NCBI RefSeq assembly: GCF_030272615.1
Contig: NC_081409.1
Span: forward strand, 651,962,468-652,026,467
Origin: Cryptomeria japonica
Lineage: Eukaryota; Streptophyta; Pinopsida; Cupressales; Cupressaceae
Direction of reading: 5' to 3'
DNA length: 64,000 bases
The notes beneath the pieces were generated by a model that was given only the letters and a program-made list of their open reading frames with translations, ran no database searches and had not been told where the DNA came from. Of the stretch, positions 1 through 12,577 are shown one piece after another (the first letter of the stretch is position 1; the number at the start of each line of letters is the position of its first letter). The translations under genes were made by a program, and so were the position numbers.

Positions 1-599
1 TATACGAAGCTGGAAATTTCTATCTCATCTCAAGGAAATACATATGGTGAGTACCTTGGGTGGAAAACCAGCTATCCTCTTGCAGTGAACTTAACACACC
101 AAGGCTAAAAGGGTGGTTTCTAGATTAACTTGGAACTAGTAAGGGTCCATTTGAGTGGTCATAATCAGCAGTGTTTTCTACTCCGTTAAAGGAGGTCTCC
201 CAATTTGTAGAGGTTATGCTCTAAATTTTTTAACGTACCGTATAGGCACTAAGGGAGGCATTATATCGTTATGACAGCATGTAACACTCATCACCTATGA
301 CTTTCATCACAAACACATTTGTTTATAGTGGCTTGGATTACTGGACATTAGTCGTTAGCCACTTGGGTCATTCCTTCTCCTCAACCTTATAGGCTTCTCA
401 GGAGGTAGGTCTTATAAGGATATCCACTAATGAAATAAAAGATGAGTCTAGCTTTCTGATCACCTATAAAGCTGAGAGCATACTCACCCATCATCAAAGA
501 CACGCAAAACATATTGATTCATTTTCTTGTAATTAGTCTACATGCCTAATTTATCAAAAATAAATGCAAAATCTCATGGCTGCACACAAGGGTAGTAGT
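1..599. other. Unassigned sequence at window edge
   Basis: No reading frame of note and no recognisable protein. It may be the continuation of the LTR-type element that follows, cut by the window edge. I see nothing further that I can support. Confidence 0.3.
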
Positions 600-1945
600 T
601 TAACACTCATTCTTTGGCAATGAAAGGTTTAATAACTCTGGTCTTTGACAGTGAATAAGGTACCTGTAAATCAATAAACTACAAATAAGATTCAGGAAAA
701 GGATAGTTTATGAGCATAACTAAAAAATGTAGAACAAAACACTATTCTTTGTACCCAAAATGTTGCTCTGTTAACCAGAAACATGTTTCTATTGACTAGA
801 AATATTGTTTTATCAACCTAAAATGTTGAAAAAGATACTTAAAATGCTATAATAGAGACCAAAAATGCCAAAATAGAGAAAAGACATAATTGAGGGGCAA
901 ATCCTTTGTGTTGCACAGCAGAAGATCATGAGAATGTTGTTTGAGGTGATGGGACACTAGTACAAAGACTAAGAGTGCTGAAAGAGCTAATATGTGTTTC
1001 TAGAATGCTTCTCTATGGATCTATGAGAACCTATCAATAACCATCAAGATAACAACTCAAGATATGAGAAGCTACATGCTTCTAAGATGTAGTAAGATCA
1101 TGATGAATTGACCTCAAATTAAGCTATAATAATTAGGCTAAATGCTCAAATTATGCTAAAGATGCTAAAATGCTCTAATTAGTAAATATTCTAAATGCTC
1201 AAGAGATGTAAATTCACTATCATAACAATGTAATTAAGTGATAATGCAAGGGATGTATGATGCTCAAAATAGGAGGTATTTATAATATTTCCTAGGCCAA
1301 GGCTGAGGTGGCAAGAATCGACAGTCAAGATTCGATTTGGAGATATCAAAGGCCAGGATTGAGGAAGTTGGAGAAGAGGTTGGAGGGAGGGACACATGTC
1401 ATCTCTATGGTGACAAGTGGTAAGTATCTTCAACACATTGCTCATGAGAGATCAAGTGTCAAAGAGGAGAAGACATGTGGCCAAAGTGCCATGTGTCCTC
1501 AAAGGGGCATGTACACTCCAAATGGGTTAGAAATAGGTTAGAATGTGCAAGTTAGGAAGGATAGGGTTTCTTAGACCTAGAGACAAATGGAATGGGTTAG
1601 GTCAAGAGGTGGTTAAAGGTAGGAGCCATGTGCTCATTTGAATTTAGAAATTCAAATAAATCAGAAAATGGATAATTAAATGCAACAAGTGATTCATTTA
1701 TTTTATTTAATTATAGGAATAGAAGAATTAAATTTGATAGGGGGGAACTAATTAATTTAGATTAAATAATCAACGGGGAATATTGAAACTAGACTTAAAT
1801 AAATAAATCCTTAGATTTATTTATAAGTAGAAGAAAAGGGGAATTAATTAAATCACTTGCATATTTAATCAATTAGGGAAGGTTCATTAGTTAAATAACT
1901 ATGTATTCAATTAATTATCTCCAAACCTTTTTTTAAGTGTATACA
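600..1945 (-). mobile_element. LTR-type retroelement terminal repeat (minus strand), lower end uncertain
   Basis: Read on the minus strand, the sequence starts TGTATACAC at 1945, runs through AATTAA-rich and C/T-rich blocks, and reaches a TATAAATA box (plus-strand tatttata, 1277-1284). That order resembles the solo LTR at 17255-18934, though the two are not identical. The upper edge is sharp: from about 1946 the sequence matches segment C near 49805 (both read cttaNtctattccattcc), so the repeat was inserted into segment A. The lower edge is a guess from the position of the TATA box. No internal protein is visible. Confidence 0.5.
1277..1284 (-). promoter_or_regulatory. TATA box inside LTR
   Basis: Minus strand reads TATAAATA followed by a C-rich stretch, the expected layout of an LTR promoter. 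Activity is not shown by the sequence. Confidence 0.45.
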
Positions 1946-4900
1946 CTTACTCTATTCCATTCCAATTACTATTAAAAAACTAAGTAAAAAATGTGAAATA
2001 TTTCAAATTGATTGGTAAGATGCTTTACAAAGCAACAAACTCTAATTCATTATTATCATCAAGAGGATCATTAGGTATCTAGAATGTAACTTCAATTTTA
2101 ACTCAATTTAAAATAGTTATTGGAGTTCAATGCTATGCACATGTTTGGATAAATGGAATAATTATATGTGAAAGAGAATAAAGAAAAATTAATAAATCAT
2201 TGAACAATGTCTATCATAGTCAACACCTTTATTAAACATATGTTCAATTATTTAATTATTTAAGCTCACACATTTATTTCAATAGCATTCTTCATCCAAT
2301 GTTTAGCGCACATTAGATTATTTGCTCGTACTAATTCAATGAATCTATTATGTGTTATTTTCTTTTATAATTTACTAAAAATAAGATCTTTTCATTTTAT
2401 ATACATATCAAATTTAAGAAAACAATATAATCTACGAACTAGAATACCTATATTTTATAAATAAAATTTATGTAGATGATGTAGAGAGATATCAAAATTA
2501 AAGAATTTTTACCTTTAACATAGATTAATTAATTTGATATAATTAATATTTATTAAAATTTAGTATTATTTTAGAATATGAAATGATTTCCATGGAAAAA
2601 ATAGAAGTTTCTTTTAAATATAGATTTTGAAACATAATTTTTTTATATTAGAATTTTCTTTTAAATCTAGATTTAAAAATATAATTATTTTTTACATTTA
2701 ATAAATATAAATAATAATAGGAAGTTGGTTTTTAATTTAGATCTGTTTCTTTTAAATCTAGATTTAAATATTTACTTTTTTGTATTTAATAAATAATAAT
2801 AATAGAAAGTTTCTTTATAATTTAGATTTTAGTCTTTAACTTATTTTAAAATTATCTATTATCTAATCATTAAAATTACACTGAAAAAATAGTTGGGTGG
2901 GTGCCCTCTTGACGTAATTATATCCATAAACAAATTATAATTATATATTTAAATAATTTCAATTGATACATTTTTTTAAAATGCTAATTTTATTTATTTA
3001 TTAAAATTATCTATTTATGAAGTTGAATTTAAGCCCCTAAAAGAACAATCGCGCTTAGAAAATTTTAGATGATGCCGCGACAACCATCCAAAAATAAATT
3101 AATTAATCATTATCGATAAATTAAATAAAAGTGGTGTTTTGGTTTATGTACAATTATTAAATCTGGAAAGTCTTCAACTAATCAGATACTATTAACTTTT
3201 ACGATTAAATGGAACTCCATTAGTCTCCGTCGTTAACAGAGTAATAAAAATTATTGTTTTTGCTTAATAAGGTTTATGAAAATAGCCGGCAATGACTAGA
3301 CAGAGAATACCATCCATTTCAGTGGTGTCCATAGTATTTGTTTCAGTTCTAATCAATTTATTTTTCCCTTATCGATTTCCGATCAATTCATTATTTAAAC
3401 AGATAAATATTTTAAAATCTTCTACTAAGAAATAAATAGGAGATAATTTTACATATTTAATAATAGTTTTATTAAAGTTTATATAAATAAAAGTATTAAT
3501 TATTATAAATATGTTTATTCAAAAATTATATTTAAAAATCATTATTCATAAGTCAATAAAAAGTTTTAATTCATATAAATAAAATGAATATCTTATTGGA
3601 TAAATTTTGTTCTCTACAGAAATATCTTAAACTACTAAAATGATCTATTATACCTGGGTTTGATCAAGTTCATAATGAACTATTGAAAGCTACAATGAAC
3701 TTGACTCTAATGTCTATTGTTGCATAAGAACTAGTGATAATGTAAAATGTTTTAGAAAGATCACTAGATTGCAAAGTTCATGCGCTCTTCTTGGTTGATC
3801 CATTGGTAAAGCTACCTTTACAATAGTGGATATATTTAAAGGAAACACTATCAAATATACAAGTCTCGTAGATGATTTTGATGCAAATTATAATTTTTTT
3901 TCTATATTCAAGTAAAAGTGTTTCTAGAGAAACTTTAATTTATACTCTTAATTTCTTTGTTGTATTATTTAAATAGAGATTGAATGTCTTAAATAGCATG
4001 AAAGAAATAAATTTCTCAAGCATGTAACAAGCTAGATGAATATATATTTTTAAAATAGTAAGTTGATTATATTTAAAATTGATTCAAGGGCTAATATTGC
4101 ATGACATACGATTGAACTCATGCATCTTGGGATTGAATGATGACATGGAAGTATATTGAAATGGAGAATGGGTTTATGAATATGAGTCTAGTTAAAATAA
4201 TAAGTGAATATTGATGAAAAATAATAGAAAGAAAAAATGATGATGGGATATGGTCATATCTATATAAATATGTATAGATGAGTATTGATAAAGGATTGGG
4301 GATTGAACTAAACTTTAAACAAGAGTGTTTGTTGATATGTATTTATTGAGAAATTCTGTCAAAATAAGATCAATGCTAAAAAATAGATTTGTTGTGCAAA
4401 TTTAACAATGAAAATTTATCACCACTTTGAAGAAAATTTGAATCATGAAAATGGTATAAGAGTACTAAAAACTATTCATAGAATATAAATATTTAGCATA
4501 AAAAGATACGATTCCATGTAAATTAATAGATGCATATGTTTTCTTCATGTTTTACTCCTCTTTGACATTTGCACTTTGTAGAAAATAAAAAATAAATAAT
4601 AGATATGCACTGAGTAGCTTACATCATGCAAATAAAATATGCTCAAATATATATTTTTTAACTCTCAATGAAAATCGAAAAAGAAAATTGGAGAGTACAG
4701 TTAGAAAATTTTAATTATTTGAAAGTGAAGCATCAAACATCAAAATATATGGTAGGAGTATAGTGCTGTAATACTTTGGGAATCACCCTGTCATTTGGTG
4801 TAGATCTATCTTGGAATAGCTATTACTTTCAATATATGCACCTATAAATATTTAGATGCTAAGAATAAGATTGATAATTATACAATATGCCCCCCTTCAA

Positions 4901-5040
4901 TTGGATTCAACAAAATTGAGAATGAAAATAGTAAATGAAAATAGAACACAATTATAATAAGCATATGAGCACAAATACTTGGTAGCACAATACGTATCAT
5001 AAATATATAATGTGACAAAAACTATGATGGATGGAAAGAA
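1946..5040. repeat. Local duplicated segment, copy A
   Basis: AT-rich DNA without a convincing ORF. It is collinear with 49800-52400 (segment C) and in part with 18935-19737 (segment B right). Shared landmarks in order: attctattccattcc; a block reading 'ttcaatgctatgcacatgt'; 'aatagccggcaatgactag' (about 3280, and about 50795 in C); 'gaatacc.tccat' followed by 'gtccatactatttgtttc'; and 'gggtttgatcaagttcat' near 3660 and 51045. Copies differ by many substitutions and indels, so the duplication is old. Confidence 0.7.
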
Positions 5041-5044
5041 GGAA

Positions 5045-6440
5045 TTCAAAGATAGAAAATTCTTGAAGGAAGCAGTCCATCCCTAAAGGTAAACAAGAAA
5101 ACCATCTGGTTAGGAAGACAAAGAGTGACTTTGAACTGAGCTCCATCAAACCCCTTTATCTTGCTATCGTTAAAGTAATTATGAAGTATTTCTCTCTTGA
5201 TGATCACTTTACCAATATTTTTGAGCATCATTCTGTTTTGATTAATCATTTTGGACATAAGAATAGGATATACATTACTTTTTACCTTTTATCTTCCTTG
5301 AACGAGGGTATCAAATAGTTTAAGAACCCTAAAAGCCCTATTTTGCATGAAGGCTCTATTATGCTCATTATGGAGTATATTAAATCTTTGCTTGCCCCTT
5401 CTAAAATTAATTGTGAGATTTATGAGGATTTGACTCTTTTGAAGGATGAGGGTTGGGATACTAATGAGGATTTTGAACTTAGGTTTGGAAACAAAAGGGG
5501 CAAAGCATTTTATAGCAGAGCCTTGAAGTGAGGTGAAACAAAAAAAGCCTCCCCTATTTTCTCTAACTCTAAGGAACAAAGCTATTGACATTCTTGTCCT
5601 TTTGGTGATTATGAAGAGGGTTCTAAGGATAGAGGCAGTAGATCGCCATTTCCATAGCTTTTGAGCCTCAACTCCACTCATTTCAACTTGGATATGGAGA
5701 ACTGCGATAATGTCTTGGGCCTTTCTAGGGATGCGGTGGTGGATAACTTCAAGACACATAAATGATTTTTTCATAAAATTAAACAAATCAGCATCAAGAT
5801 TAGATCTATTCAAGCTAGGCTGGATGAGGGTGTCAAGCATAGTGACTTGTGGGTGGATAAGGAAGACAGGAATGTGGTGGAATCGCTTCAAAAGGCTGTG
5901 ACAAATGTGGCTAGTTGTAATAAGATTGTTAAGGGTGTATTGTTACCCTAGAAATAAAATTGGAGGAAATAAATGAAAAATTGATTAAGCTGGTCAAATT
6001 CAGCCATAATGTGATCAAAGGGTTAGTGAGTAGTATGACAATTTTGGTTGAAAATTTTGAAAGGCTACAACATGGTAATCCTCAATTCATCGATTTGGAA
6101 GACAAAGGCAAATAAGGTAGTGTTGAATAGGGCAAAGGGCCATGTACCCGTACTAGAGGCCATCTCAAGAAGGTTGTTGATTAGTCATTAAAGGACTTGT
6201 AGGATATTAAGAAGCTTTCTTATGAAGCTTCCGAATTTGTGGCTAAGGCTACTAAAGTTTTAAAGAACCTTAGCTAATCTATTTCTTGTTTTTTTTCTTT
6301 TTTTTCTTGGATTGGTGCCTAGTTGTTATTTTGTTTTGTTGTTGTTCCTATTTTGTTTTGTTGATGTGTTGTAGATGTCTACTAGATGTATATAGGTTTT
6401 CTAGTACCTTCAAAACCTGTTTGACCCTTTAAAAAAAACT
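5045..6440 (+). mobile_element. 5'-truncated copy (A) of the RNase H + extra-ORF retroelement
   Basis: A broken reading frame from about 5175 matches the N-terminal domain of the ORF at 7950-9450. Corresponding stretches are VIMKYFSLDDHF here and FIMRYITLDGRY there, then LHEGSIMLIMEYIKSL here and LHEGIIIIIMEHAKSL there. Downstream is a coiled-coil-like, lysine/glutamate-rich stretch with several stops (5710-6270). The copy ends in a T-rich tail region and an A-run near 6430, close in wording to the end of copy B. It starts inside the ORF, so the 5' part was never copied or has been lost. Several in-frame stops and shifts make it non-functional. Confidence 0.6.
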
Positions 6441-7429
6441 CGTAGTACTAAGATTTGATTCACTTGAACGTTTGTTAAACATTATAATAGAAAAGGTTTT
6501 ATAAATAAGCTTTTATGTGCATTCATTATTTAAATAATATGTAATGTAGATTGAATTTAACATATTGAATGTGTACCCTTTGAGTGATTTTGAACAAAAC
6601 TTCTTGAAAAATTCATAGTGCATTTTTCATTTTAAGTATCCCTATGAAAAAGTTTAATATTTTGTATTGCAACTACAAGGGATTGTGAGGTTATATGAAA
6701 ATAATTTTTTATCCATTTTAATAGACCACCACATTTGATTAAAATCATATATTATTGAAGGGTTTTAAATTGTGTACCTTTAATTAGGGTGTCCAATTTC
6801 ACACTCTCCTAGAACTCATTTTAGTATCTCTCACTCCTCTATGCATTATAGGATAGTTTAAATTAAATTAAAATAATATTTAAATTAATATTATGGGTCC
6901 TCTCTTAATTAAATCTCACCAAAATATTACATGGGCCCTTATATCATAGGTGTTCCCTTTAGTTCTTTCATCTCCTCATTCCCCACCTATCTAGGCCCTA
7001 TTTTAAAATGTGTGGCTTTCTGTATTTCCCAAAATTATAAATCAATTTACGTTTAATCATATCTTATTCTTAGCATTTTGGGTCTGGGGTTTACATTTAG
7101 GCCCACATTGGAGGGAGCATGTCAATCAGATTGGCCCACTTTCAGATCATGTTGATTAAATTAGCATGCTCCCCAATATTTTGGCTCAAATTTGAACCAC
7201 ATAATGGTCAACATGGTTAGGTGAGAAATATTTTCCTATGTTGGTGTACTCCTAGTTTTGTACCCCGAAATGCTTGATGTTGTATATAAGGCCTCTCTCT
7301 CTCTCTCACTCATTTAACTAGAGAAGAGAGTTTTAGAACATCACATCTCATGAGCATACCTTATCATCAAAACTTCAAGGAGAAAAATGATACTTCAAGA
7401 CATTACGTGAAAGGCAGTGCTACCTACAT
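6441..7429. other. Unassigned AT-rich stretch with a promoter-like block
   Basis: No protein recognised. A TATATAAG box at 7283-7290 is followed at once by a CT repeat (about 7291-7308), a combination common in plant promoters and LTRs. No long ORF starts after it. It could be part of a decayed LTR. Confidence 0.3.
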
Positions 7430-7443
7430 CAGACTACACATGG

Positions 7444-7743
7444 CTAAAAGAGGGCTTTACTAAAGTGTGGCTAGAGTGCAACTCGCCAAACACTATCAAC
7501 TACTTGAGTGGTCGCACAGATCCTAGCTAGATGATTTCCAGCCTGATCAAGTACTATTGAAATATAATTAATGATCTGACATATTTTAAAATCTTGCACA
7601 TATACCGAGAAGGCAATAAGGCAGCGTGTCTGCTGGCCAATTTGGTGGTGGGATACGTGGCAACCAACTGGTGGAGTAGTAGGGATGCTTTCCTTGAAAA
7701 TCTATGCAATCTGGCATGTAATGATTACTGCATTAATCAATGA
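7444..7743 (+). pseudogene. RNase H-like (RVT_3 type) domain fragment
   Basis: In one frame the translation gives KVWLECNSPNTINYLS, then HIYREGNKAACLLANL. These correspond to the E-S-D-S and H-x-x-R-E-x-N-x-x-A-D-x-L-A motifs of the RNase H domain found in plant LINE proteins and related genes. The catalytic Asp positions read N and C here, so the domain would be inactive. Two in-frame stops (TAG and TGA) interrupt it. The N-terminal half with the first catalytic Asp is missing. The same stretch occurs at 40407-40920 on the other strand, again just before the extra ORF. Confidence 0.6.
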
Positions 7744-7949
7744 TCCCTCATCATGACATGATTGAGTTGATAGGGAAACAACTCTCTCTGGTTTTCCATA
7801 ATAAAAAATTTAGAAACATATTCAGTGACTAGTTTTACTATCTGATTGTGTGGCTTTTCTGCTACTATTTTGATATCCTTTGGGCATGGCTCATTTTCTA
7901 CGAATGGTTGGCGATAGTGATCTCCTACTATTTGGCGACTAGGAGCATA

Positions 7950-9450
7950 ATGGGAGGGGATAAGAACAGACAAGAGCCCTCTTCTTGCTAGAAGTGGAAA
8001 AAGAATAAAGATGTATGGCAAGAATTCATCAACGATGGTCTTGTCCCCTACTTGAACCAACTTCACGGCCCCTCTCCTCTGATTACGGAGGCCTTTGTTA
8101 ATAGATGGAAAAAACGGAGTCTCAGGGCTTATGGTGCTGATTATCAGATTAAGGAAACTTTGGTGGCGACAATCACTGGCCTAGCCACGAAGTGAAGAAG
8201 ATTTTATAGGGACATAAAAATTAGGGAGGAGGACTTGTCGAGCTTCTTTGACAAAGACAAGGAGTGCTTTAGAGTCACCAAGATGGTCGATGGTGACTAT
8301 AATAGAAAAGACCTCATGGCCCAATGGGCTGACATGGCTAAGTTTATAATGAGATATATCACCCTTGATGGTAGGTATGCAAGTCCCTTCTCCTACCATT
8401 TCACTATTTTAAACCATTTTCGCCATGGTAAAATTATCTCTATTCCCTACTATCTTGCCTCCTCCCTTGACAATAGCCTAGAAAAGCACCTGGAAAACCC
8501 TAGTAACCTTGTTCTTCATGAGGGAATTATCATCATTATCATGGAACATGCCAAATCCCTTGAAATTGTGCCCTTTCTTGCCAAGATTGGTCTACAAACG
8601 AAGGTCCAAGATCTCTCTGACTTGGACATGGACTTGGATAACAGTAGGGTTCCTATTAATGACCCTGAATACGAACCTGCGGATGAAAAGGAAAAGATGG
8701 TCACTCCTGAGATGCTTGGCAACAAGAACCCCCCAGATGGGTAGCTAGTAAATACAAAACCAACAACAACCTAATCTCCACGACTGAACCCCTCACCAAA
8801 AAGAAAAAGCTAGCGGCGAAGGATCACAACCCAAAGATTACAGCCCGAGCAATTAAACTGGACATCCCTATCAATATCAAGAAAGATAATCAGGGGAAAG
8901 ATGGTAGTTTGATGAATCTTGTCATGGAAGCCACTAGAAGCCAAGAGCACTGCTGGAAGTGGGTCGAGCATGAAATCAACACACTCAAGATGGGGGTTAA
9001 AGAAATAATTGACATTTTCATTGCTTCCCTTGAACCCAGCACGTTGGAAAAACTCATGATCATGACTCAAAAACTCTCTCAGAATGTTGAGGTTATGAAT
9101 GTAACCATGAATAGAGGATTGATAAGGTGGAACAATCCATGGCCGAGATTAAGAAAAATCTCAAGAATCTGGTCGACATTAGTAAAGAAGTCATGAACAA
9201 CAACATTGAGGGGCTTTGAAAAGATTAATGAGATGGTTGTTGATTATAGATCCTTCCACAATGACCTGGTGAAAGAACTTGGAGGAGATGATATGGTTGT
9301 CTGAGACAACAAAACCACTGGACCCAGCTCCAGAACTAGGAGCAGAAGCAGCAACAATGGTATCTCTAGATTCATCATGGAGGAGCTTGAGGAAATCAAC
9401 AGGATTTCCATCCAAAAGAACAAAGATCTGGTGCTCTCTCTTAACTAAGA
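7950..9450 (+). pseudogene. Extra ORF downstream of RNase H (Athila 3'-ORF-like)
   Basis: Starts at ATG 7950 (MGGDKNRQEP), the same first seven residues as the copy starting at 40279 on the minus strand, which fixes the start. In-frame stops lie at 7989 (TAG) and 8193 (TGA); the frame is then open to 8744. Residues encoded near 8335-8480 align without gaps to the Athila-like element's 3' ORF (20 identities in 49 residues by eye, including IMRY and RHG). After 8745 a shifted frame gives a basic linker (KKKKLAAK) and a probable coiled coil. This resembles the plant transposon-protein domain I know as PF20167 (from memory, not searched). The product is unknown; the copy is broken. Confidence 0.55.
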
Positions 9451-9650
9451 GCTTTTTTTCTTTGGCTTATTTGTCTATGTTTTTTTGTCTTTGTTTCTAT
9501 TCGAGGATGCTCCCCTGTTTTGCTGTTGTTTCTTGTTGAATTGGTTGTTGGCTGGCTATTGTAAAACTTTAGGTTTCGGGTCCTTGTAAAACCCGTTTAT
9601 CCTTAGCAAAATCATTGATAACTTTAAGAAACCCCCTCAAAAAAAATTAT

Positions 9651-12577
9651 TTAAAATCTTGGTGAATATTTAATTTTTAATTTTTAAATTTAAAAAAAAT
9701 AAAATTTTAGTTGGCGAATCTTTCCTTTTTTAAAACAAAAATATTAATTTTATTGGTGTATTTTTTATATCATTTTTTTTGGTAGAAAATATTGACGAAT
9801 CTTAGAAAATAATAAGAGTATGCATTAATTACTATTGCAAATCCTTTCATTTAAAAAAAATTAGTTTTTTTATAGAAAAGTAGAGGCCTAAAGGTGGAAA
9901 TCATTAATGAATTTAAGGGGTAGACTCTACTTTAGTTAGTTTCCACCATTAGTTTAAAATAATTTGATAACCCTCTTTGTATTTAGTGAGATAAAATGTA
10001 CCAACAATTTGTAATACTCATGGGGCCAAAAAATTCTTTTAGACCATTGATTTTCATTGAGGTAAATAATTCAAAAGCAATTTCAACACCCACGAGCATT
10101 ACTACTTGTACATACAATTTACCTCATGGAATACAAATGAAGATCATTAGATTATATTTTAAATCAGTGGTGGAAACTAAATATTGTTCATAACCCTAAA
10201 GTAACTAATAATTAAGATATATTATTGGTGAATTAATTTAGATTTCTACAATAAATTATAAAATATTGGCGAATCTGATCCAATCATGCATCAAATATTG
10301 TGGCAAATCTTTGAGTTTAAAAAATTAATAAAATAATTTCTCTTGTGATTTGAATAACACTAAAATAAAAATTTGTAAAAATGTGGTGATTTGGGTCACC
10401 TTAAATGTTGTTCTTCTTAGCCAAATTTTAATTCCCAAATTTCAAAAAATAGCCAATTGGTGAATATTAGCCACTAAAAAAAATCATTGATCTTTAAGCA
10501 CTATTTTATTTATGATTTCATGATGTTCTTATGATGTTAAATTATAAACATATGGTATGGAGAACTTATTGTAAGAGCATTGCATTATCAATAGGAGGTA
10601 TAATTATTTCAATTCAAGCATTCAAATTCAGACTTCTATTTCATTTAAACAATGTTGTAGGGTTGAGTTTTAACCTAGGGTTGGACTAAGGCAAGCCCTT
10701 ATATAGCCCCAAACACTATTTTTCTTTTCTTGTGTGTGGGTCTAGGTCCAAATTAGATTTTGATAGAAGAAATGATCTCAATACACTATCATAGGTTCAA
10801 AATTTCAATTTCATAAAAAAAAATAGGACTAAGTTTCATGGGGTTTTATAGTCCTAGGACTATGGTGCTTGGGGTGCCATAGTCCACCCAAAATCAATCT
10901 CAAATTTTGTAGATAGTAGGTAAAAACCATCTAGAGTCCAAGTTAAGTCTCTCTGGTCTCAAACTCATCCAGAAGATCTAGAAAAATCAAGACAACATAG
11001 GTCACCCCATATTGGCTCAATTACAGGTGCACCACATGATTTTCCTTTCATTCCAAAAGTTTATACTATCTAGATCAGTCAATATCATTTTTTTAGACTT
11101 AGATCTTAATCACCTAGTTTACCAAATCACTCAATTAAAAAACTTATAAGAAACAAAGGAATAAAAGCTTTACAAGTATGATTGAATTGACTCTCTTGAG
11201 CAAGGTTTTAGTCAATCATACTTATCTCTTGGTGGCTTCATATTCTAAATATGATCAAAGTGGTCTAAGTAGGCCTAGTTCCTTAGTTAGCATGCCTTAG
11301 CTAGTGAACTCTATCTTCCTCAATTAAAATTATACTATATTGTATATGTGGTCAACATTACATGACAATATCACTTTGTAGGTAACCATATTTTACATGA
11401 AGCTCAAATTAATTAGGTGTTTTGTGATGAGTAAATTGAAAATAGTGTAATAAGTGTCAATAAAGTATACACAATCTACATATGTAACAAAAACAATAGT
11501 TGTAGCAAGTTTGAATTTGTGTTGTTTGCTAACTCACTTAATACTCTTGATATGTGATTTTTCCTATTAGAAGAATATTTGAATTAATATCACCTATTTC
11601 ATATAATTTTATAATAATATTTTATTTTTATAAACTTACACCAAAATAGACATGATCTAAAAACATGTCAATTAAACTACTTATATATTTGTAGTAATAG
11701 TTAATTTACCAAAATTGTCAACAAGCTCTATGTGAAAAACTTTTACTCTACCTTGTGTAACAATGCTCTCCACATGGCTAAGTGCACAAGAAACCATATT
11801 CAAAATCCCCCAAAAATATTTTATTTTATATTTCTTGTATTATAGATGGGAGCTAGGGTTTTGCTTCAAATATGCACATTAATATGACAATTGTACTTCT
11901 ATGTCTCAAATTTAGCTAATAATTAATTTTTAATTTTTCCTTTTGTTTTTGTAGTTTAATGATCAATAATTTGAATATAATAAGTGATTTAGGTATAGAA
12001 CAAAACATTATAATTGACTACTTTTGTCAAAGATCACCATTTGCATAACTCATTATTTATTTCATTATATATATTACATATACATAGTTGTAATAGAAGA
12101 ACCTATTTTAGCAAGTGTTAAATTGAATGATATATTTCGACATATGTTCTATAAACATAAATAGTAACTATTTCTAACATAGAAAAAGGAAACACATGAA
12201 ATAGAACAATGAAAATTGGTTTATGCTATTTTATTTATGCCTCTTTTTTGGCATATTTTTTGTTGGTGCTATCATAATAAATTCTTTAGAGTTATTTATA
12301 TATATCTAAAGTGTTTAAAAAATCTAGAAGGAAGATTCAATTTAAGTAAAATAGAAATTATAAGTAGCATGAAAAACAAATTCAACATGTAAATGCAATT
12401 TTGAATCAATAGAAGGAGATTCCAATTGCAAATTTCTTTTACAAAATTTAAAATATAGTACCTTACAATGTATGCTATGACTAATTTTATGGTGTACTTT
12501 CCATTTGAAGCTTTATTTCTATGTAGTTAAATATTCAATATGTAGCTAGATGCCATTTTAGCAACATCAATTGTTAG
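9651..12577. other. AT-rich stretch without recognisable genes
   Basis: No ORF with a recognisable product. It contains scattered variants of TTGGCGAATCT between about 9655 and 10470 and a strong inverted repeat at 10849-10885, both described as findings. A TATATAG within 'cccttatatagcccc' near 10695 is LTR- or promoter-like. Confidence 0.4.
10849..10885. repeat. Overlapping palindrome and hairpin
   Basis: TAGTCCTAGGACTA (10849-10862) is a perfect palindrome. GGACTATGG (10857-10865) pairs perfectly with CCATAGTCC (10877-10885) across an 11-nt loop. The two structures share bases, so they are mutually exclusive folds. Confidence 0.6.

Larger units (their letters stand above)
7430..9650 (+). 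mobile_element. Copy B of the RNase H + extra-ORF retroelement
   Basis: Contains the C-terminal half of an RNase H domain (7444-7743), a gap of about 200 bp, then an ORF beginning M-G-G-D-K-N-R at 7950. A tail with gggtccttgtaaaaccc and an A-run near 9640 ends it. Truncation at the 5' end plus an A-rich 3' end suggests a non-LTR (LINE-like) element, but no RT domain remains to prove this. The architecture is repeated on the minus strand at 39300-40920. Confidence 0.55.

Noticed and set aside
5289-5891. A 200-codon minus-strand ORF
   Set aside because: Antisense to copy A of the extra ORF, whose plus-strand frame shows clear homology to copies B and D.
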